Position numbers and translations under genes: made by a program
Origin: Cytophagales bacterium
GTDB lineage: Bacteria > Bacteroidota > Bacteroidia > Cytophagales > Cyclobacteriaceae
Reading direction: 5' to 3'
NCBI GenBank assembly: GCA_029262955.1
Contig: JAJCYL010000633.1
Coordinates: 1 to 10,313, forward strand
DNA length: 10,313 nt
Shown: piece after piece, positions 7,266-10,313 of the stretch
Layout of the letters: every line of letters starts with the position of its first letter
Numbering within the stretch: position 1 is the stretch's first letter
Notes under the pieces: model-generated
Database searches by the model: none
The model's input: only the letters and a program-made list of their open reading frames with translations
Told to the model about the DNA's origin: nothing

Positions 7266-9101
7266 ATGAAAATATTAGACAACATCAAGAGTAAGATCAA
7301 CTACGCCAATATCGGAGTTCTTATAGTGGGAGTCCTGATTGGGTGGTTGACATTCGGAGGAAGTGGAAATCCTTCTGAAAACCTTCCTTCTGATCATAGT
7401 GAGGAAGACCATAAACCAGGTGAAGTGTGGACTTGCTCCATGCACCCTCAAGTCAGGGAAGATGGGCCAGGGCAATGTCCTTTTTGTGGCATGGACCTTA
7501 TACCGGTGGAATCTGACGATTCGGATGAAGATGGCGAGGCTGGACAATTCACCGTTAAGCTCTCAAATGCTGCAATGAAAATCGCTGAGGTATCAATGAC
7601 CACCATCGAAGAAAAAGCTCCCTACAAGGAAGTCTATTTGCCGGGTAAAGTTGTGGCTGATGAAAGGAGGATCTCCCAATTGACCGCACGTTATCCTGGA
7701 AGGATCGAAAAATTGATTGTCAATTTTACTGGCCAAAAAGTACGTAAGGGCCAGGTATTGGCAAAAATATATTCCCCTGAACTGGTCACTGCCCAAAAGG
7801 AACTCTTTGAAGCAATCAAATACAAGGAGAGTAACCCCAAATACTATCAGGCTTCGCAGCAAAAACTCAAGTTATGGGATCTCACCGAGGAGCAGATAAA
7901 AGCCATTGAAGAGTCTGGAGAAGTCAAATTTTATTTTGAAGTTCTTTCTCCGATTACCGGAACCGTTACTATGCGGCATGTTTCTCTTGGCGACTACGTA
8001 AAAGAAGGTTCAGCACTTTTTGAGGTGATTAACCTCCGTCATGTTTGGGTCATGTTTGACGCTTACGAAAGTGACATTCCATGGATTAAGATGAAGGACA
8101 AAATTAAGTTCTCCATCAAGTCCATACCGGGTAAGGAGTTTGAAGCTACAGTCACTTTTATTGATCCTGTGATCAACCGGATGACCAGGGTAGCCGGTGT
8201 TAGGGCAGAGCTTGATAATCCTAAAGATATTCTCAAACCCCAGATGCTTGCAACTGGTATTTTGAAAACCATGCTTCCTGGAAGTGGAGACCAGTCTGTG
8301 GTTCCCAAGTCGGCGGTGTTATGGACCGGTAAAAAGGCAGTAGTTTATGTGATGACCGGTGATCATAACAACATGTTCCAGTATAGAGAAATCGAACTCG
8401 GTGCTGAAGCTGGCGACTATTATGTGGTGAAAGAGGGACTTAATGCTGGAGAAATGGTGGCCTCCAATGGAGTATTCAAGATTGATGCGGCCGCTCAGCT
8501 ACAAGGCAAGCAAAGTATGATGAATCCGGAAGGGGGGAAACAATCTATGGGTGGTCATGCCGGGATGGATATGGGAGGGGATTCCAAGTCTGCTCCGAGC
8601 GGTAAGGAAGCCCTGAGCGCCCCTGACAATAAAATGCAGATGGACATGTCTGTGGATGAAAACTTCAAGAAGCAACTGACAAGTGTGTACAAAGCGCATC
8701 TGGTGATGCAGGAAGGATTTCTGGCTACAGACGCCAAGGCCGTCTCCACGGCTATTGCTAATGTAGAAGCCTCCCTCGCAAAGGTGGATATGAGCCTGGT
8801 AAAAGGCGAAATGCACAATCATTGGATGGGTAGCCTCAAGTCACTGAACGAGACACTTGGCCAGATCAAGGCAACCGGAGATATCGAAAAACAACGATTG
8901 GCTTATGCTGATTTTAATGATGCCTTATATAGCGCCATCAAGATGTTTGGTATTTCTGGTGAGACTATTTACTATCAGTTCTGTCCTATGGCGAGAAATG
9001 GCGAAGGAGCTTATTGGTTAAGCGATATTGAGGAAATAAAGAACCCTTATTATGGTGATGCCATGCTCACTTGTGGTGAAAATAAGGAGATCATCAAATA
9101 A
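7266..9101 (+). CDS. cusB: Periplasmic adaptor, CusB type, with HMBD and DUF3347 domains
   Basis: This 611-aa membrane fusion protein links the RND pump to the outer-membrane channel. An N-terminal membrane helix (about 15-30) anchors it. A short heavy-metal-binding domain follows at about 54-81 (WTCSMHP, then CPFCGMDLIPV; C57, M59, H60, C71, C74, M76). The adaptor core (about 95-410) contains the lipoyl-like half motif FTGQKVRKGQVLAKIYSPEL, a helical hairpin, and beta-barrel strands. A low-complexity linker (418-461) is rich in Met and Gly (MM, M, H, MDM, MQMDM). The C-terminus (about 463-608) is a DUF3347 domain with the conserved YYQFCPMA and GDAMLTCG elements, giving C573, M575, M600 and C603 as likely metal ligands. 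It is about 200 residues longer than E. coli CusB because of the added metal-binding parts. It starts 4 bases after the channel stop. The fused Cys/Met sites support soft-metal (Cu/Ag) specificity. Confidence 0.93.
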   Translation: MKILDNIKSKINYANIGVLIVGVLIGWLTFGGSGNPSENLPSDHSEEDHKPGEVWTCSMHPQVREDGPGQCPFCGMDLIPVESDDSDEDGEAGQFTVKLSNAAMKIAEVSMTTIEEKAPYKEVYLPGKVVADERRISQLTARYPGRIEKLIVNFTGQKVRKGQVLAKIYSPELVTAQKELFEAIKYKESNPKYYQASQQKLKLWDLTEEQIKAIEESGEVKFYFEVLSPITGTVTMRHVSLGDYVKEGSALFEVINLRHVWVMFDAYESDIPWIKMKDKIKFSIKSIPGKEFEATVTFIDPVINRMTRVAGVRAELDNPKDILKPQMLATGILKTMLPGSGDQSVVPKSAVLWTGKKAVVYVMTGDHNNMFQYREIELGAEAGDYYVVKEGLNAGEMVASNGVFKIDAAAQLQGKQSMMNPEGGKQSMGGHAGMDMGGDSKSAPSGKEALSAPDNKMQMDMSVDENFKKQLTSVYKAHLVMQEGFLATDAKAVSTAIANVEASLAKVDMSLVKGEMHNHWMGSLKSLNETLGQIKATGDIEKQRLAYADFNDALYSAIKMFGISGETIYYQFCPMARNGEGAYWLSDIEEIKNPYYGDAMLTCGENKEIIK

Positions 9102-9125
9102 CTGACGTAGACAGGTGTTATGAAA

Positions 9126-9157
9126 TAATAATTATTAGTCGAGATGATTATAGTCAT
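9126..9157. repeat. Two adjacent AT-rich palindromes between cusB and the next gene
   Basis: TAATAATTATTA (9126-9137) is a perfect 12-bp palindrome. Seven bases on, ATGATTATAGTCAT (9144-9157) is a 14-bp near-palindrome with one mismatched pair. They sit in the 105-base interval before the GTG at 9207. No TAnnTTTG box is seen here, so the downstream gene may rely on read-through from the pump genes, or these dyads may mark a regulated internal promoter. AT-rich DNA produces such dyads by chance fairly often. Confidence 0.3.
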
Positions 9158-9206
9158 AAAAAACTAAACAAGAAAGAGCTATTATCAATCGTTAATTGAA
9201 CCGAAG

Positions 9207-9662
9207 GTGAAAGTAATCGGACATATCAATAAATTCAAAACCTACATAGCAGGGGCGTTGCTTGTAGCACTCTCAGGGATTTATGTATGTGACCTTGCTT
9301 GTTCTTTTTCCCCAACCCAATATCATGAAAAGCACGATACCGGGGGAAAGATGGATCAGATGACTGATATGCAGGCGCAGCAAAACAAACCTGGACATTC
9401 AGATTCCCGGATTCATTCACACGACCAGGAAAGTGACATGGCAGATTGTTGTGAGCAGGCTTACTTCCCTCTATTTTTTGGTAAAGATTTCAAGCATTCT
9501 CAGAAATACATAGATCATGCTGTTCCGGCTACGAATTATCTTTCAGATTTAAAGTGTTACGTAGAGGACATAACGATAGTACAGAAGCCACTTAACTCAA
9601 ACGTGCTTCTTCCTCCCAAGATCCCCAATGTGCGGATCTTCATACAGTCATTCCTGAATTAG
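9207..9662 (+). CDS. Small secreted Cys/His/Met-rich protein, HYC_CC_PP-like
   Basis: This 151-aa probable exported protein begins with a basic stretch and a hydrophobic segment (about 12-27), followed by C28-D-L-A-C32. Next is a His/Met-rich polar region (H40, H43, M49, M52, M55, H64, H70, H72, M78), a CC pair at 81-82, and PP at 136-137. The last 16 residues, from PP to IQSFLN, align without gaps to the end of the HYC_CC_PP protein at 1677-2057. It lacks the HYC string and the second CC pair, so it is a divergent relative or a related family. The GTG start is required because the next Met (M49) would remove the signal segment; the other small protein also starts with GTG. The likely role is periplasmic binding or delivery of copper or silver for the adjacent pump, by inference from its ligands and position. 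The mix of His, Met and Cys is typical of copper-handling proteins. Confidence 0.75.
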   Translation: MKVIGHINKFKTYIAGALLVALSGIYVCDLACSFSPTQYHEKHDTGGKMDQMTDMQAQQNKPGHSDSRIHSHDQESDMADCCEQAYFPLFFGKDFKHSQKYIDHAVPATNYLSDLKCYVEDITIVQKPLNSNVLLPPKIPNVRIFIQSFLN

Positions 9663-9674
9663 GTCATTTATAGT

Positions 9675-9713
9675 GGTGCAGGTGCAGTGGTAAATGTACA
9701 GCTGAACCTGACC
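9675..9713 (+). terminator. Imperfect hairpin after the metal module, possible terminator
   Basis: GGTgCAGGTgCAG (9675-9687) pairs with CTGaACCTGACC (9702-9713), giving 11 base pairs with one bulged G (9678) and one G/A mismatch (9684/9705), closed by a 14-base loop. It begins 13 bases after the stop of the small Cys/His/Met protein, the usual place for a terminator. No T-run follows (the next bases are GGAATTATAATG), so it may instead be an mRNA 3'-end stabiliser. It marks the likely boundary of the metal module. Confidence 0.4.
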
Positions 9714-9756
9714 GGAATTATAATGAACCCATTTCAGACGGAATTAGATTAAAATT

Positions 9757-9960
9757 ATGCACATGCTCGATTATTATAAATTGATCCTTAAGAAGGTCAG
9801 TTTCAATCTTGAACTGTTCAGGAAAGAACTCATCAAATCAAAAAAATGCCTATCTCCCAAAGAGGTGCAAGTGCTCAAAGCATGGTGCATTGAGGAATTC
9901 GATTCTGAACGCCTTATTATAATCTATGATTGTCTCGACAACCAACCCAAAAACCAATGA
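9757..9960 (+). CDS. Small conserved-looking protein of unknown function
   Basis: This 67-aa protein is predicted to be soluble and alpha-helical, with no signal peptide or membrane segment. The pattern is a leading 'LDYYKLILKKVSF', then 'LFRKELIKSKKCLSPKEVQVLKAWC', then an acidic/hydrophobic tail. It resembles short uncharacterised proteins I associate with Bacteroidota genomes, but I cannot name a family. A second ATG at 9763 could be the real start; the first (9757) is kept because nothing separates them. It has two cysteines in the body (CLS and WCI) and one near the end (DCL). The gene ends 33 bases before the SPFH lipoprotein start in the same direction, so the two probably form a small operon, apart from the metal genes upstream. 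Confidence 0.6.
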   Translation: MHMLDYYKLILKKVSFNLELFRKELIKSKKCLSPKEVQVLKAWCIEEFDSERLIIIYDCLDNQPKNQ

Positions 9961-9993
9961 CAATTAAATATTAAACCTTAAAAAAGATAAATC

Positions 9994-10313
9994 ATGAAAA
10001 CTATAAAATATTTTACTTGGACATCACTATTGTTGGCACTTTTAATAACAGGCTGTTCAGTAGTAAGACCCGGCCATCAAGCAATGAGATGGAAACCGCT
10101 GGGTAAAGGATTGCAAACCGAAAAAAAATACCAGGATGGTGTAGTATGGAATTGGCCATGGAATGGTATGGTAGACTACAGTGTGCAATGGCAAACTTTT
10201 AGTGAGGACATTTCCATTCTTACTAAAGATGAGTTACATATTGACATTACTGTATCGGTCACGTTACGACCCGTCGCAGGCGAGTTGGCTGAATTGGAGT
10301 TAGAGGTCGGTCG
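9994..10313 (+). CDS. SPFH/prohibitin-type lipoprotein, 3' end missing
   Basis: The frame from the ATG at 9994 is open to the window edge, giving 106 complete codons. Residues 1-20 form a lipoprotein signal peptide ending in the lipobox LITGC, with C21 as the lipidation site. After it comes SVVRPGHQAMRWKPLGKGL, the typical start of an SPFH (band 7/prohibitin) domain ('V.PG..G....fGk'). Further on are 'DGVVWNWPWNGMVDYSVQWQTF', 'SEDISILTKDELHIDITVSVTLRP', and 'ELAELELEVG', which follow the family pattern of strands (ls-D-x-v-x-v-d-v-t-v). SPFH proteins form large membrane-attached ring assemblies that organise or protect membrane proteins; here attachment would be by lipid rather than by a transmembrane helix. 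The A-rich leader before ATG without a Shine-Dalgarno motif fits Bacteroidota initiation. It is not obviously part of the metal module. Confidence 0.85.
   Translation, partial: MKTIKYFTWTSLLLALLITGCSVVRPGHQAMRWKPLGKGLQTEKKYQDGVVWNWPWNGMVDYSVQWQTFSEDISILTKDELHIDITVSVTLRPVAGELAELELEVG

Noticed and set aside
7363..7578. Plus-strand 71-aa frame overlapping the adaptor start
   Set aside because: It lies out of frame inside the heavy-metal-binding domain coding region, with no separate start context or domain.
8499..8822. Minus-strand open frames of 107 and 87 aa opposite the adaptor C-terminus
   Set aside because: They overlap each other and lie opposite the Met-rich linker and DUF3347 domain; their His- and Ser-rich makeup mirrors the plus-strand codons.

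Overview
The window looks like chromosome from a member of the Bacteroidota, most likely a Cytophagales- or Flavobacteriia-like marine or soil relative. The reasons are that most genes lack clear Shine-Dalgarno sequences, a TAnnTTTG-type -7 box is present, small secreted HYC_CC_PP-type proteins occur next to a CusA-type pump, and the adaptor protein carries both a heavy-metal-binding domain and a DUF3347 domain, a layout characteristic of this phylum. All recognised genes are on the plus strand. No rRNA, tRNA, CRISPR array, insertion sequence or phage gene was seen, and no gene-free stretch is longer than about 140 bases.

Left part (1-1535): a two-gene unit with overlapping ATGA stop/start, encoding a membrane-anchored, probably beta-sandwich protein of unknown function (5' end cut by the window) and a small exported mono-haem c-type cytochrome. 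A small DUF3144-like cytosolic protein follows.

Centre (1536-9101): a heavy-metal resistance module, most likely for Cu(I)/Ag(I). A 141-base control region holds two 18-bp direct repeats spaced exactly 21 bp, a TAnnTTTG box lying inside an inverted repeat, and a further 8-bp inverted repeat. Next come a small secreted Cys/His protein (HYC_CC_PP type), a 99-base interval with a nested inverted-repeat structure, and the three pump genes: the RND transporter (cusA/czcA type, 1272 aa), an outer-membrane TolC/CusC-type channel (422 aa), and the periplasmic adaptor (cusB type, 611 aa). Together they would span the envelope and move metal from periplasm or cytoplasm to the outside.

Right part (9102-10313): a second small secreted Cys/His/Met-rich protein whose last 16 residues align without gaps to those of the first HYC_CC_PP-type protein, so the pump genes are bracketed by two related candidate periplasmic metal-handling proteins. 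After a strong but imperfect hairpin come a 67-aa unknown protein and the start of an SPFH/prohibitin-type lipoprotein that runs off the window.

The most interesting unexplained features are the pair of small proteins with a shared C-terminal tail, the AraC-like direct-repeat control region, the nested stem in front of cusA, and the enlarged CusA with extra predicted membrane segments.
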